Source of the DNA: Gemmatimonadaceae bacterium
GTDB lineage: Bacteria > Gemmatimonadota > Gemmatimonadetes > Gemmatimonadales > Gemmatimonadaceae
Assembly (NCBI GenBank): GCA_025357975.1
Contig: JANYKY010000321.1
Location: 1-30,684 of the forward strand
DNA: 30,684 nt
Direction of reading: 5' to 3'
In this document: positions 23,229 to 30,684 of the stretch, piece after piece
How the letters are laid out: each line of letters begins with the position of its first letter
Numbering within the stretch: position 1 is the first letter of the stretch
The notes under the pieces: model-generated
What the model saw: the letters and a program-made list of their open reading frames with translations, nothing else
Databases searched by the model: none
Told to the model about the DNA's origin: nothing
Made by a program: the position numbers and the translations under genes

Positions 23229-23852
23229 CTAGAAGCGGTAACGCCTGCCGCCTGGGAAACCGCCACCGATACGACCGCCACCCGGGAACGTGCCGATAAC
23301 CGGGATGCGATTGTTCACCGACGGGCGTCCACGACCTTCGGTGCGAGGATCACAGTTGTCGCCGTCTACTCCGCCGCCGCGAATAACTACGGTGAAGATT
23401 CCGCCGAGAATGCTTCCGATGTTGCTGCCAGCGCCCCTGCCTTCGGTTCGGCCATCGCCATTTGTCGTGGCGACGGGCTGCGGACGGGGGCTCGGCAACG
23501 GAGCCGGATCAACCGGAGTGGGTCTCACTTCTTCCGGCTGTGGCTCGACCTGCGGGCTCGCATCTGCGCGCTGAACCTCGACTGGAGCCGGAAGTCCTCT
23601 AGGCGCCGCGTGGTGCTTGACGACACGTTGCGACTGCGCGACATGCCGCGGCGCCGGAGGCGTGTTACGCTCGATGGCGGAGACTACCTGGGTTCCAGGC
23701 GTCTGGGGAGCACCAAGATTGATTGCGTTCGATGATGTCGACGCGACATCGAGATCTTTCTTGAGATCATCGCTCATCACGGCGCTCTTGCTGCTGCAGG
23801 CACCCACGGCCAATGCACCGGCAATACCAGCCAGGCTCAGGAATTTGCGCAC
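23229..23852 (-). CDS. Proline-rich lipoprotein with Gly/Arg-rich tail
   Basis: A 207-residue lipoprotein starting at GTG 23852, preceded by a strong AGGAGG five bases upstream. The signal peptide ends at Cys19 (AVGAC). The mature chain is a low-complexity linker rich in Pro, Gln and Arg (about 64-128). It is followed by two copies of RTEGRG (135-140, 170-175) flanking a short hydrophobic strand (IGSILGGIFTVVIRGGG), and ends in a tail of GGGR/GGGF repeats finishing RRYRF. I recognise no domain. The domain-poor, disordered character suggests a surface or periplasmic spacer. It is separated by 60 bases from the glycine-zipper gene, with the same orientation. Confidence 0.72.
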   Translation of the reverse strand: MRKFLSLAGIAGALAVGACSSKSAVMSDDLKKDLDVASTSSNAINLGAPQTPGTQVVSAIERNTPPAPRHVAQSQRVVKHHAAPRGLPAPVEVQRADASPQVEPQPEEVRPTPVDPAPLPSPRPQPVATTNGDGRTEGRGAGSNIGSILGGIFTVVIRGGGVDGDNCDPRTEGRGRPSVNNRIPVIGTFPGGGRIGGGFPGGRRYRF

Positions 23853-23893
23853 TTTATCCTCCTAATTCACTTCACGCGGTCATCCGTCTCCGA

Positions 23894-24012
23894 TTGAAGA
23901 ACGGTCCGCCGAAATTGTATACACTAGAGGGCAACGGCTGAGCCATTGCAGTTTCCCCCTGATAGCGCGACAAAACGGGTAGTTTTGTCCTCAAACGATG
24001 ACAATTTTTGTC
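23894..24012 (+). promoter_or_regulatory. Promoter and double hairpin leader of the NTF2-like lipoprotein gene
   Basis: TTGAAG (23894-23899), an 18-base spacer and TATACA (23918-23923) form a plausible promoter. Downstream, in the leader, two inverted repeats share the same arms. GACAAAAC-GGGTA-GTTTTGTC spans 23969-23989, and GACAA-TTT-TTGTC spans 24000-24012. The repeated GACAA/TTGTC motif suggests two binding sites for one regulator, or tandem leader hairpins just before the AGGGAG ribosome-binding site. The repeats are certain; function is inferred. Confidence 0.45.
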
Positions 24013-24028
24013 TCAATAGGGAGACAGC

Positions 24029-24541
24029 ATGGTTTCTACGAAAACCCGCTTCATTGCACTGGCGCTGGGCTTGGCTGCGTTGGCCCAGTTCGCGTGCGGA
24101 CCAGAATCTCCCCATCGTGTTTCGCCGTCACAGCAAAAGGCAGTTTCGGATTCGCTTCGTCACCTCGTCACCAATACATACGATTTGTCGAAGCCCAACG
24201 TTGTAGGCCGGCTGATGAGTCTGTACCCGGTCAGCGGACCCGTTTACTCGACCAGCGGCGGGCACACAAGCACCACGAGGGCCGAGCTTCAATCGCAGAT
24301 CGCGATGTTCTGGCAGTACGTCGGAAGCAACATGCGAAATCCAAAATGGCAATGGACTTCGATGTACATAGATGTGCTCGCCCCTGATGCAGCGGTCATG
24401 ACTGCGACCTACCGCATTCCTCACATCAACCCGATGGGCATGGCCCATGTGATTGGCGGAGCCTGGACTGCGGTATTCGTGAATCGAGGAGGCCGCTGGG
24501 TCGTCATCCAGGAGCATCTATCAGACTCCGCAACTCCATGA
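24029..24541 (+). CDS. NTF2-like (DUF4440-type) lipoprotein
   Basis: A 170-residue exported protein. The signal peptide ends in the lipobox LAQFAC (Cys23). The mature domain has the SnoaL/DUF4440 pattern: a long first helix, LVTNTYDLSKPNVVGRLMSLYP, the TTRAELQSQIAMFWQYV helix, and the paired strands AAVMTATYRIPH and WTAVFVNRGGRWVVIQEHLS. The ATG at 24029 follows AGGGAG at good spacing. Its upstream leader contains repeated GACAA/TTGTC hairpins. The same fold appears in the cytoplasmic protein at 13030. Ligand or enzyme activity unknown. Confidence 0.83.
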   Translation: MVSTKTRFIALALGLAALAQFACGPESPHRVSPSQQKAVSDSLRHLVTNTYDLSKPNVVGRLMSLYPVSGPVYSTSGGHTSTTRAELQSQIAMFWQYVGSNMRNPKWQWTSMYIDVLAPDAAVMTATYRIPHINPMGMAHVIGGAWTAVFVNRGGRWVVIQEHLSDSATP

Positions 24542-24578
24542 TCGAGCCGTCAGCGACGCGCTGCGCCGGGCGGCCCGG

Positions 24579-24788
24579 CTACTCCCCGGAGCTGCTTGCT
24601 TCGATGGAGTTGTTCAGGTCCTCATTGAGCTGGGCATCACCGCTGACGATGGAGCGCCACGAAATCTCGTTGCCCTTCCGAAAACCTTTCTTCGTAACCT
24701 TGACGCCGTCGGGAGAAAGGGCGGCGATGTACGACTGCCCATCGATCTCGATCTCGCGCTTGAGCACCTTCTCGAGTTTGGTAGCCAT
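24579..24788 (-). CDS. Small conserved-looking hypothetical protein
   Basis: A 69-residue, charged, soluble protein: MATKLEKVLKREIEIDG, then beta-rich SYIAALSPDGVKVTKKGFRKGNEISWRSIVSG and a short C-terminal helix. It resembles small hypothetical proteins found in several environmental phyla, but I cannot name a characterised family. The composition and clean start support it as a real gene. It is convergent with the lipoprotein gene (37-base gap) and divergent from the FHA gene, whose upstream gap of 75 bases must hold both promoters. Confidence 0.65.
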   Translation of the reverse strand: MATKLEKVLKREIEIDGQSYIAALSPDGVKVTKKGFRKGNEISWRSIVSGDAQLNEDLNNSIEASSSGE

Positions 24789-24835
24789 TGAATTCCTCGC
24801 CCGGGGGGTTCACTTGGTAGATTTTTTCCGGTGCA

Positions 24836-24862
24836 TTGACCAATCTGGCATTACTCTGATAA
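24836..24862 (+). promoter_or_regulatory. Candidate promoter of the FHA gene
   Basis: TTGACC (24836-24841) and TGATAA (24857-24862) are separated by 15 bases, shorter than the usual 17. The -10 box touches the ATG at 24864, so a transcript starting near 24869 would reach only the second ATG (24873) with an almost absent leader. This would suit a leaderless message starting at residue 4. Weak evidence. Confidence 0.25.
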
Positions 24863-24863
24863 C

Positions 24864-25379
24864 ATGGAAAGGATGAACGACGATTCAGGGCAGGGCCAGT
24901 GCTATCTCGTGTATGAATTCGAGAGGCGTGCATATCCGCTTACAGCCGAGACTTTTTCGATCGGCCGCGATGCCGCGAGCCGCATCGTCATTCGTGAGCC
25001 GTCCGTTTCGCGCGTGCACGCCGAAGTACGGTCAGAGGGCGATCAGTACGTGCTCCACGCCAATGGCCCGACAGGCACGAAGCTCAATGGGGAGACGGTG
25101 GTCACTCCGCAGAAGCTCACAGATGGTGACAGGATCGAAGTCGGGTCTGCCGAGCTTTCGTTTCGCCGCGGACGGCTTCCCCTGGGCGTCTCCGTCGTTG
25201 ACATCGCCAGCCCGGCCGGACACGACCCGGACGCAATGACAAAGCGGGACACGATTACCAATCCAATTCTGGCTCCTACTCCCGCCAGCGCGGACCGGAA
25301 GAAAGGCGGCCCCACACTGCTCATTCTTCTGGTAGTCCTCGTTCTCGTTGCGGGATATTTTTTCCTGATGCGGCGATAG
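24864..25379 (+). CDS. FHA-domain protein with C-terminal membrane anchor
   Basis: A 171-residue protein. The FHA domain (about 12-105) has the phosphothreonine-binding residues in place: GR at 34-35 (SIGRD), SVSRVHAEV with Ser49-Arg50 and His52, and the NGPTGTKLNG loop with Asn75. After a Pro/Thr-rich linker (KRDTITNPILAPTPAS) comes a single transmembrane helix (about 149-168) and a two-residue RR tail. The FHA domain therefore faces the cytoplasm in a tail-anchored arrangement. FHA proteins read Ser/Thr kinase marks; no such kinase is in the window. The linker threonines could themselves be targets. The ATG at 24873 is an alternative start. An intrinsic terminator follows. Confidence 0.9.
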   Translation: MERMNDDSGQGQCYLVYEFERRAYPLTAETFSIGRDAASRIVIREPSVSRVHAEVRSEGDQYVLHANGPTGTKLNGETVVTPQKLTDGDRIEVGSAELSFRRGRLPLGVSVVDIASPAGHDPDAMTKRDTITNPILAPTPASADRKKGGPTLLILLVVLVLVAGYFFLMRR

Positions 25380-25425
25380 GAGCCCCGTCAGGCCAGGTTC
25401 CTGCTCAGCAGTCAAGAATTGTCAG

Positions 25426-25456
25426 GCCCCGGATCTTCGCACATCCGGGGCTTTTT
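25426..25456 (+). terminator. Rho-independent terminator
   Basis: GCCCCGGAT (25426-25434) and ATCCGGGGC (25443-25451) form a perfect nine-base stem with an eight-base loop, directly followed by TTTTT (25452-25456). It lies 47 bases after the FHA stop and separates that gene from the efflux operon. Confidence 0.92.
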
Positions 25457-25499
25457 GTGAGCCTAATCAACAGAAGGACACACCTGGACGTATGTGGGG

Positions 25500-27023
25500 A
25501 TGAACTCAAGCTCAACGTGTATCAATATCAAACACATCAAGCCCGGTTTGGTTTTCGTCTTATCGGGCCTTGGAATCGCTTGCGCGACCAATCTTTCGCA
25601 GGTGGACGGGGTACCTGCCGTGGCGCCTTCGTCGAGCGCGCCCTGGACCGCCCCGCGCCATGCGCTCAGGGTTGAGCCTTCAGTACAGAAAGCGACAACT
25701 GCAATCCCGGCCGACCTTGCCCCGCGAATCCAGCAGCTGACGCTGGCCGACGTAGTCGATCTCGCGCTTCGAAACAATCCAGCCACGCGCGAATCATGGG
25801 CACAGGCCCGTGAAGCCGCAGATGTACTCGGCGCAACGCGCGGACAATACTTTCCTACCATCAACGGTTCGGTTGACCTGACTCGGTCGCACTCACCGGT
25901 TACCCCGGGCCGCAATACCAGTGACAGAAACCAGTATGGTCCGTCGCTCTCGCTGAACTATCTGCTGTTCGATTTTGGGGGGAGATCGGGGTCCATCGAG
26001 GCAGCGCGCGAGAACCTTTTCGCGGCAGATCTCAATCACAACGCGACACTCCAGAATGTCGTTCTCCAGGCCGAGATCGCGTTTTTCTCATATTCAGCGA
26101 CCGCCGCCTTGCTGGCGGCCGAGCGATCGGCGATTGCGGAGGCGCAGGCTAACCTCACGTCGGCGCAGCAACGAAACAAAGTCGGCCTCGCGACGATCGC
26201 AGATGTCCTCCAATCGCAGACAGCACTCTCGCAGGAACAGCTCAACCTCGAGACCATCGAGGGAAATCTGCAGGCCGCGCGCGGCTCCCTTGCATCCGCG
26301 CTGGGGCTACCGGCGAATCTGCCATTCGATCTCCAGCCAATGCCCGCAGCGATCCCAGTCGGAATGATTTCGCAGAGCGTTGACAGCGTAATCAACGATG
26401 CGTTGCTCAACCGTCCCGATCTCGCGGCAGCCAGAGCACAGGCGGCAGCGGCGGGTGCGCAGATCCGAGTCGCACGATCTGCAGAGCTTCCATCCCTGTC
26501 GCTCGGGAGCAATGCGAGCCGCCTGTATGTTTCGCCGACCGGGTCGAGCGCTACTGGTCCAGCCTACAGCATGACCCTCGGCCTCTCGATCCCGATCTTC
26601 AACGGTTTCGCACACCAGTACGATGTGGCGGCCGCTCAGGCTCGCGCGGACGCCGTGAGCGCCGCTGCCGACCAGACGAGACAGAACGTCATTACGCAGG
26701 TCTTTGTCTCTTACTACGCGTTGCAGACGTCGGAGCAACGCGTTGCCACTGCTGACCAGCTGCTGGCCAGCGCACAGCAATCCGAGCAGGTCGCGGCCGG
26801 TCGCTACCGGGAAGGTGTCGGCAGCATCCTGGATCTTCTCACAGCTCAGAGCGCGCTGGCCAACGCGCGCGCGCAGCAGGTTCAGTCGCGATGGCAGTGG
26901 TACACTGCTCTCGCGCACCTTGCGCGCGACGCCGGCGTCCTCAACACGCGCGGACAAACCCCATTCTCGTTCTCTGCGGATCCAATTGCAAAGCCAAATC
27001 TTCCAAACGTCATAAAACCATGA
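25500..27023 (+). CDS. Outer-membrane efflux lipoprotein (OprM/NodT-type TolC family)
   Basis: An outer-membrane channel of about 507 residues. The N-terminus has a signal peptide ending in a lipobox-like LGIAC (about residue 28), as in OprM/NodT-type acylated channels. Two OEP domains follow. LTLADVVDLALRNNPATRESWAQAREAADVLGATRGQYFPTI opens the first, and a second repeat with VDSVINDALLNRPDLAAARAQ is characteristic of RND-linked channels. SLGLSIPIFNGFAHQYDV precedes the last helices. I use the ATG at 25500 (GGGG just upstream); GTG at 25494 is in frame. The stop overlaps the adaptor start (ATGA). The gene order channel-adaptor-pump is a complete tripartite RND operon. Confidence 0.93.
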   Translation: MNSSSTCINIKHIKPGLVFVLSGLGIACATNLSQVDGVPAVAPSSSAPWTAPRHALRVEPSVQKATTAIPADLAPRIQQLTLADVVDLALRNNPATRESWAQAREAADVLGATRGQYFPTINGSVDLTRSHSPVTPGRNTSDRNQYGPSLSLNYLLFDFGGRSGSIEAARENLFAADLNHNATLQNVVLQAEIAFFSYSATAALLAAERSAIAEAQANLTSAQQRNKVGLATIADVLQSQTALSQEQLNLETIEGNLQAARGSLASALGLPANLPFDLQPMPAAIPVGMISQSVDSVINDALLNRPDLAAARAQAAAAGAQIRVARSAELPSLSLGSNASRLYVSPTGSSATGPAYSMTLGLSIPIFNGFAHQYDVAAAQARADAVSAAADQTRQNVITQVFVSYYALQTSEQRVATADQLLASAQQSEQVAAGRYREGVGSILDLLTAQSALANARAQQVQSRWQWYTALAHLARDAGVLNTRGQTPFSFSADPIAKPNLPNVIKP

Positions 27024-28144
27024 GTACGAGATTCTGCCGATTGCTCTTTTCAGTTTTCGCCTTCACTGCGGGAGCGTGCTCCAGGAAAGATCCACCAAAG
27101 AGGCCTCCGACACCGGTAAGCATTACCGCCGTTCGCCGCAGTACAGTGCCGTATGTCCTTACCAGCAACGGCGTGGTCGAGCCGCTGCAGACCGTCTCGA
27201 TTGAAGCGCAGGTGAGCGGCTTGCTGCAGAATGTCTCATTCTCTGAAGGCAAGGACGTCCATGCGGGTGAAGTGCTTTTTCAGATCGATTCCCGTCCCTA
27301 CGTCGCCACGCTGAATCAAGCGCGCGGCCAGCTCGCGCGCGATGAAGCGCAGGCAGCAAATGCGAGGCGCGAGGCGACCCGCTATGACGCTCTGGTTCAG
27401 CAGGGCTACGTGACGCGGTCGCAGACCGACCAGGTGCAGGCAACAGCTGCTTCTGCTGGGGCAACCGTCGAAGCGGATCGTGCGACCGTGGCAAAAGCTC
27501 AGGTCGACGTTGCGAACTGCACCATTCGCGCTCCAATCACCGGGCGCACCGGCAGCCTGCTCGTTCGTCAGGGCAACCTTGTGAAGGCCAATGGCGATCC
27601 ACTCGTCGTCATCAACCAGATTCAGCCGATTCTCGTTCGGTTCACGGTGCCTCAGAGCCAGTTTCCGGACATCCAGAAGTACTACTCCGGCAACAAAATC
27701 CTCCCGGTTCAGGCGAAGCCGTCGGAGGGTTCATCGGCCTCCCTCAACGGCACACTTTCGTTCGTCGACAACAATGTGGATGCCAGTAGCGGAACTGTTT
27801 TGCTCAAGGCGAGGTTCGGAAATGAGCAAGGCACGTTGTGGCCCGGGCAGTTCGTTTCGGTTGCCCTTCAACTCTACGTTGACGCGAACGCTCTGACCCT
27901 CCCTGCCTCAGCAGTGCTGACGAGTCAGCAGGGGACGTATGTGTTCACTGTGGACGGCACAAACAAGGCGAAGCAGCAGCCTGTTAAGGTGGCACGTACG
28001 GTCGATTCAGTGGTAGTAATCGGGAGTGGATTGACTGAAGGCGAGAAAGTAATCCTGACGGGACAGTCGCGATTGACTTCCGGCTCGAAGGTATCGATCA
28101 AAGGTCCGGGCTCGACGACGGCGATCGGGGGGGGGAAGAAGTGA
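27020..28144 (+). CDS. RND efflux periplasmic adaptor (membrane fusion protein)
   Basis: A lipoprotein adaptor of about 374 residues that links the RND pump to the outer-membrane channel. The signal peptide ends TAGAC (Cys20). Domains follow in order. A lipoyl half-motif is VSIEAQVSGLLQNVSFSEGKDVHAGEVLFQID; a helical hairpin has LNQARGQLARDEAQAANARREATRYDALVQQGYVTRSQTDQ; the second lipoyl half is CTIRAPITGRTGSLLVRQGNLVKA. Then come the beta-barrel (VRFTVPQSQFPDI) and the membrane-proximal domain. The frame extends upstream to 26891, but the ATG at 27020 overlapping the channel stop is the natural start. The stop overlaps the pump start (GTGA at 28141). Confidence 0.94.
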   Translation: MSTRFCRLLFSVFAFTAGACSRKDPPKRPPTPVSITAVRRSTVPYVLTSNGVVEPLQTVSIEAQVSGLLQNVSFSEGKDVHAGEVLFQIDSRPYVATLNQARGQLARDEAQAANARREATRYDALVQQGYVTRSQTDQVQATAASAGATVEADRATVAKAQVDVANCTIRAPITGRTGSLLVRQGNLVKANGDPLVVINQIQPILVRFTVPQSQFPDIQKYYSGNKILPVQAKPSEGSSASLNGTLSFVDNNVDASSGTVLLKARFGNEQGTLWPGQFVSVALQLYVDANALTLPASAVLTSQQGTYVFTVDGTNKAKQQPVKVARTVDSVVVIGSGLTEGEKVILTGQSRLTSGSKVSIKGPGSTTAIGGGKK

Positions 28145-30684
28145 CGGAGATTTTCATTCGCCGTCCGGTCATGACTGCATTGGTCATGATCGGGCTTTTG
28201 TTCTTTGGCATCAGCTCGTACCGGAAGTTGCCGGTCAGCGATCTTCCTTCCGTCGATTTTCCGACGATCAGCGTCAATGCCAATCTTCCGGGTGCAAGTC
28301 CGGAAACGATGGCGGCTGCCGTCGCAACGCCGCTCGAGAAACAATTCTCGACCATCGCGGGCATCGACAACATGACGTCGCAAAGCTCGCTCGGCTCCGC
28401 CGGCATAACGATTCAGTTCTCGCTCGATCGCAATATCGACGCGGCGGCTCAGGACGTTCAGGCGGCAATCTCGCAGACGCTTAGAAGTCTTCCGCAGGGA
28501 ATTCTTCCGCCTTCGTATCGAAAGGTGAATCCGGCCGACCAGCCGATTTTGTATCTCGCGCTCACGTCAAACACGCTTCCTCTTTCGCAGCTCGACGAGT
28601 ACGGCGAGACATTTCTTGCCCAGCGCATCTCATCAGTTCCGGGCATTGCCCAGGTGCAGGTTTTCGGCGGGCAGAAGTATGCGGTCCGTGTGCAGCTCGA
28701 CCCTACGTCGCTGGCCAACCGCAGCATCGGCATCGACGACGTCGCCAGCGCAATTTCGGCGCAGAACGTCAGCTTGCCGACCGGAATTCTCTGGGGCACA
28801 TCGAAGGCTTCGACGATTCTCGCCAATGGCCAGCTCCAGGACGCAGCCGGTTTCCGGCACCTCGTCGTTGCGTATCGCAACGGAGCAGCGGTTCATCTCG
28901 ACGAGGTCGGCAACGTGCTCGACGACGTCGAAAACAATCGCGCGGCGAGCTGGTATAACGGATCCCGCTCGATCGTGCTCGCCGTGCAGAGGCAGCCGGG
29001 AACCAACACGGTTGAGGTAGCGCAGGCAGTAAAGGACCTGGTGACATCCATGCGGGATCAGATTCCGCCAAGCGTCCAGATCAATACTCTGTATGACAGG
29101 TCGGTCGCGATTCAGGATTCCGTCACCGACGTGAAACACACACTGGTGCTGACTCTGTTTCTGGTCATCATGGTGATCTTCATTTTCCTGCGGAACGTAT
29201 CGGCGACGGTCATTCCGAGTTTGGCGCTTCCGATGTCGCTCGTCGGGACGTTCGCGGTGATGTACTCCCTCGGATATTCGCTCGACAACCTGTCATTGAT
29301 GGCGCTCACGCTCGCGGTGGGGTTCGTGGTGGATGACGCGATCGTGATGCTCGAAAACATCGTTCGACATATGGAGATGGGGAAAGATCCCGTTACAGCC
29401 GCGCTCGACGGGTCGAAGGAAGTCGGCTTCACCATTCTTGCGATGACGATTTCACTGACTGCTGTTTTCATTCCATTGCTGTTCATGGGTGGAATCGTCG
29501 GAAGGTTGTTCCACGAGTTTGCCGTGACGATCGGGTCGGCGATTCTTGTGTCCGGCTTCATCTCGCTCTCGTTGACGCCAATGCTGTCGAGCAGGTATCT
29601 CAAGCCGCCATCTCATCAGCACGGAAAGCTCTTCAATGCCAGCGAGCGCGTGTACGACGGGGTTCTTCGCCGGTATGAGTCCAGCCTTGCCTCGGTGATG
29701 CGTCACCGTTTCTGGGCGCTCATGTTCTCTATTGCCATCCTTGTCGGAACGGTGGTGCTGTTCAAGCTCGTGCCCACGGGATTCATACCGACCGCCGACA
29801 CCGGCCAGATAACGGCAACGGCCGAATCGGCACAGGGTACATCGTTCACGCAGATGGTGAAGAATCAGCAGCAGGTTGCGGCGATAGTTGCGAAGGATCC
29901 CAATGTTGCCGGCTTCATGTCTTCTGTCGGATCAGGCAGCGCGAGCGGCAATCAGGGGCGCATCATCATGGGCCTCAAGCCGCACGGCCAGCGACTCAGC
30001 GCAGACGAAATCGTGAAAGAGCTTCAGCCGAAGCTATCGGGCATACCTGGCGTGAACATCTTCATGCAGGTGCCGCCGGCAATTCAGATTGGCGGACGCT
30101 CGTCGAAGAGTCAGTACCAGTTCACGATGCAGAGTCCCGACATCCAGTCGCTCGACACTGCTGCACAGCGAATGGAAGCAAAGATGAAGACGCTTCCCGA
30201 GCTCCAGGACGTTACGAGCGATCTTCAGATTGCGAATCCGCAGGTCAACGTTCAGATCGATCGCGAGCGCGCAGCGACGCTCGGAGTGACCGCGCAGCAG
30301 ATCGAAGCGGCCTTGTACAACGCGTATGGCTCGCGCCAGGTCTCGACCATCTTCACGCCGAACAATCAGTACTTCGTGATCATGGAGCTGAAGCCACAGT
30401 TCCAGATGGATGCGAACTCGCTTGGGATGCTCTACATCCACTCGAACACCGGAGCTCTCGTTCCGCTCAGCGCCGTTTCGACCATCAGCCAGAATGTCGG
30501 CCCGCTTTCTATCACGCATTCCGGCCAGCTTCCGTCGGTTACTATCTCGTTCAACACCAAGCCGGGCGTAGCGCTCGGCACTGCGACGAAGGTGATCGAG
30601 TCCGCTGCCGCCGGCTTCGTTCCGTCCACTGTCACCACGAGTTTTTCCGGAACAGCGCAGGCGTTCCAGGACAGTCAGAAGGGC
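28141..30684 (+). CDS. RND efflux pump inner-membrane transporter, MdtB/MdtC-like (3' truncated)
   Basis: An HAE1-type proton-driven pump; the window contains 848 codons of an expected 1020-1060, and the frame is open at the edge. It starts with GTG overlapping the adaptor stop: TEIFIRRPVMTALVMIGLLFFG is the first transmembrane helix. The porter region has SSVPGIAQVQVFGGQKYAVRVQLDP. Helix 4 carries the proton-relay pair D398-D399 in VGFVVDDAIVMLENIVRH, a form shared with MdtB/MdtC-type pumps. RRYESSLASVMRHRFW marks the second half and FIPTADTGQI its periplasmic entry. The pump takes drugs, bile-salt-like compounds or metabolites from periplasm or membrane; the substrate cannot be inferred. 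All hallmark residues seen so far are intact. Confidence 0.95.
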   Translation, partial: MTEIFIRRPVMTALVMIGLLFFGISSYRKLPVSDLPSVDFPTISVNANLPGASPETMAAAVATPLEKQFSTIAGIDNMTSQSSLGSAGITIQFSLDRNIDAAAQDVQAAISQTLRSLPQGILPPSYRKVNPADQPILYLALTSNTLPLSQLDEYGETFLAQRISSVPGIAQVQVFGGQKYAVRVQLDPTSLANRSIGIDDVASAISAQNVSLPTGILWGTSKASTILANGQLQDAAGFRHLVVAYRNGAAVHLDEVGNVLDDVENNRAASWYNGSRSIVLAVQRQPGTNTVEVAQAVKDLVTSMRDQIPPSVQINTLYDRSVAIQDSVTDVKHTLVLTLFLVIMVIFIFLRNVSATVIPSLALPMSLVGTFAVMYSLGYSLDNLSLMALTLAVGFVVDDAIVMLENIVRHMEMGKDPVTAALDGSKEVGFTILAMTISLTAVFIPLLFMGGIVGRLFHEFAVTIGSAILVSGFISLSLTPMLSSRYLKPPSHQHGKLFNASERVYDGVLRRYESSLASVMRHRFWALMFSIAILVGTVVLFKLVPTGFIPTADTGQITATAESAQGTSFTQMVKNQQQVAAIVAKDPNVAGFMSSVGSGSASGNQGRIIMGLKPHGQRLSADEIVKELQPKLSGIPGVNIFMQVPPAIQIGGRSSKSQYQFTMQSPDIQSLDTAAQRMEAKMKTLPELQDVTSDLQIANPQVNVQIDRERAATLGVTAQQIEAALYNAYGSRQVSTIFTPNNQYFVIMELKPQFQMDANSLGMLYIHSNTGALVPLSAVSTISQNVGPLSITHSGQLPSVTISFNTKPGVALGTATKVIESAAAGFVPSTVTTSFSGTAQAFQDSQKG

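Overview
The window is chromosomal DNA from a Gram-negative (diderm) bacterium with moderately high G+C. Two outer-membrane TolC-type channels, an RND pump, a MacB-type exporter and many lipobox signal peptides show the outer membrane. Several DinB-superfamily proteins, a YpdA-like reductase, an M49 peptidase and many small lipoproteins of unknown role fit a soil or environmental lineage such as Gemmatimonadota. That assignment is an impression: there is no rRNA or marker gene here to prove it. Genes are densely packed, with many ATGA/GTGA stop-start overlaps. No gap longer than 300 bases lacks a gene. I see no tRNA, rRNA, CRISPR array, insertion sequence or phage gene.

Layout. 1-3258: end of a MacB-like ATPase, its permease and a TolC channel, forming an export operon. 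3515-6082: a three-gene operon of an IsdG-like heme-degrading monooxygenase, a B12-binding protein with the CarH-type W-x9-EH signature, and a PAS histidine kinase. This is the most intriguing unit: a candidate light-, B12- or tetrapyrrole-responsive signalling system without a local response regulator. 6106-7204: a RES/Xre toxin-antitoxin pair. 7256-9519: a DinB protein and a secreted M49-type metallopeptidase with a shortened HExxH motif. 9647-11884: a small membrane protein, two more DinB-superfamily proteins and a PLP threonine/serine dehydratase in a tightly coupled operon.

12161-13491: an ArsR regulator with an AHSA1/SRPBCC partner, divergent from an NTF2-like protein, with a perfect 28-bp palindrome between them. 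13492-14520: YpdA-like flavoprotein reductase. 14654-17223: membrane-anchored SRPBCC protein, ankyrin-repeat protein and a convergent P-loop ATPase. 17344-17458: a long imperfect inverted repeat resembling a small non-coding mobile or palindromic element. 17513-19976: a sarcosine/N-methyltryptophan-oxidase-like flavoenzyme divergent from an amino-acid-type ABC substrate-binding lipoprotein. 20027-21589: an unusual long SDR protein with a CxxC...CxxC segment. 21603-24541: four small lipoproteins, including a glycine-zipper protein and an NTF2-like protein. 24579-25379: a small conserved protein and an FHA-domain membrane protein, followed by a clear intrinsic terminator. 25500-30684: a complete outer-membrane channel, an adaptor and most of an RND pump, truncated by the window edge.

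Functionally the window is bounded by two complete or near-complete drug/metabolite efflux systems, each with its own outer-membrane channel. Between them lie sensing, thiol/redox, peptide and amino-acid catabolism, and envelope lipoprotein genes.
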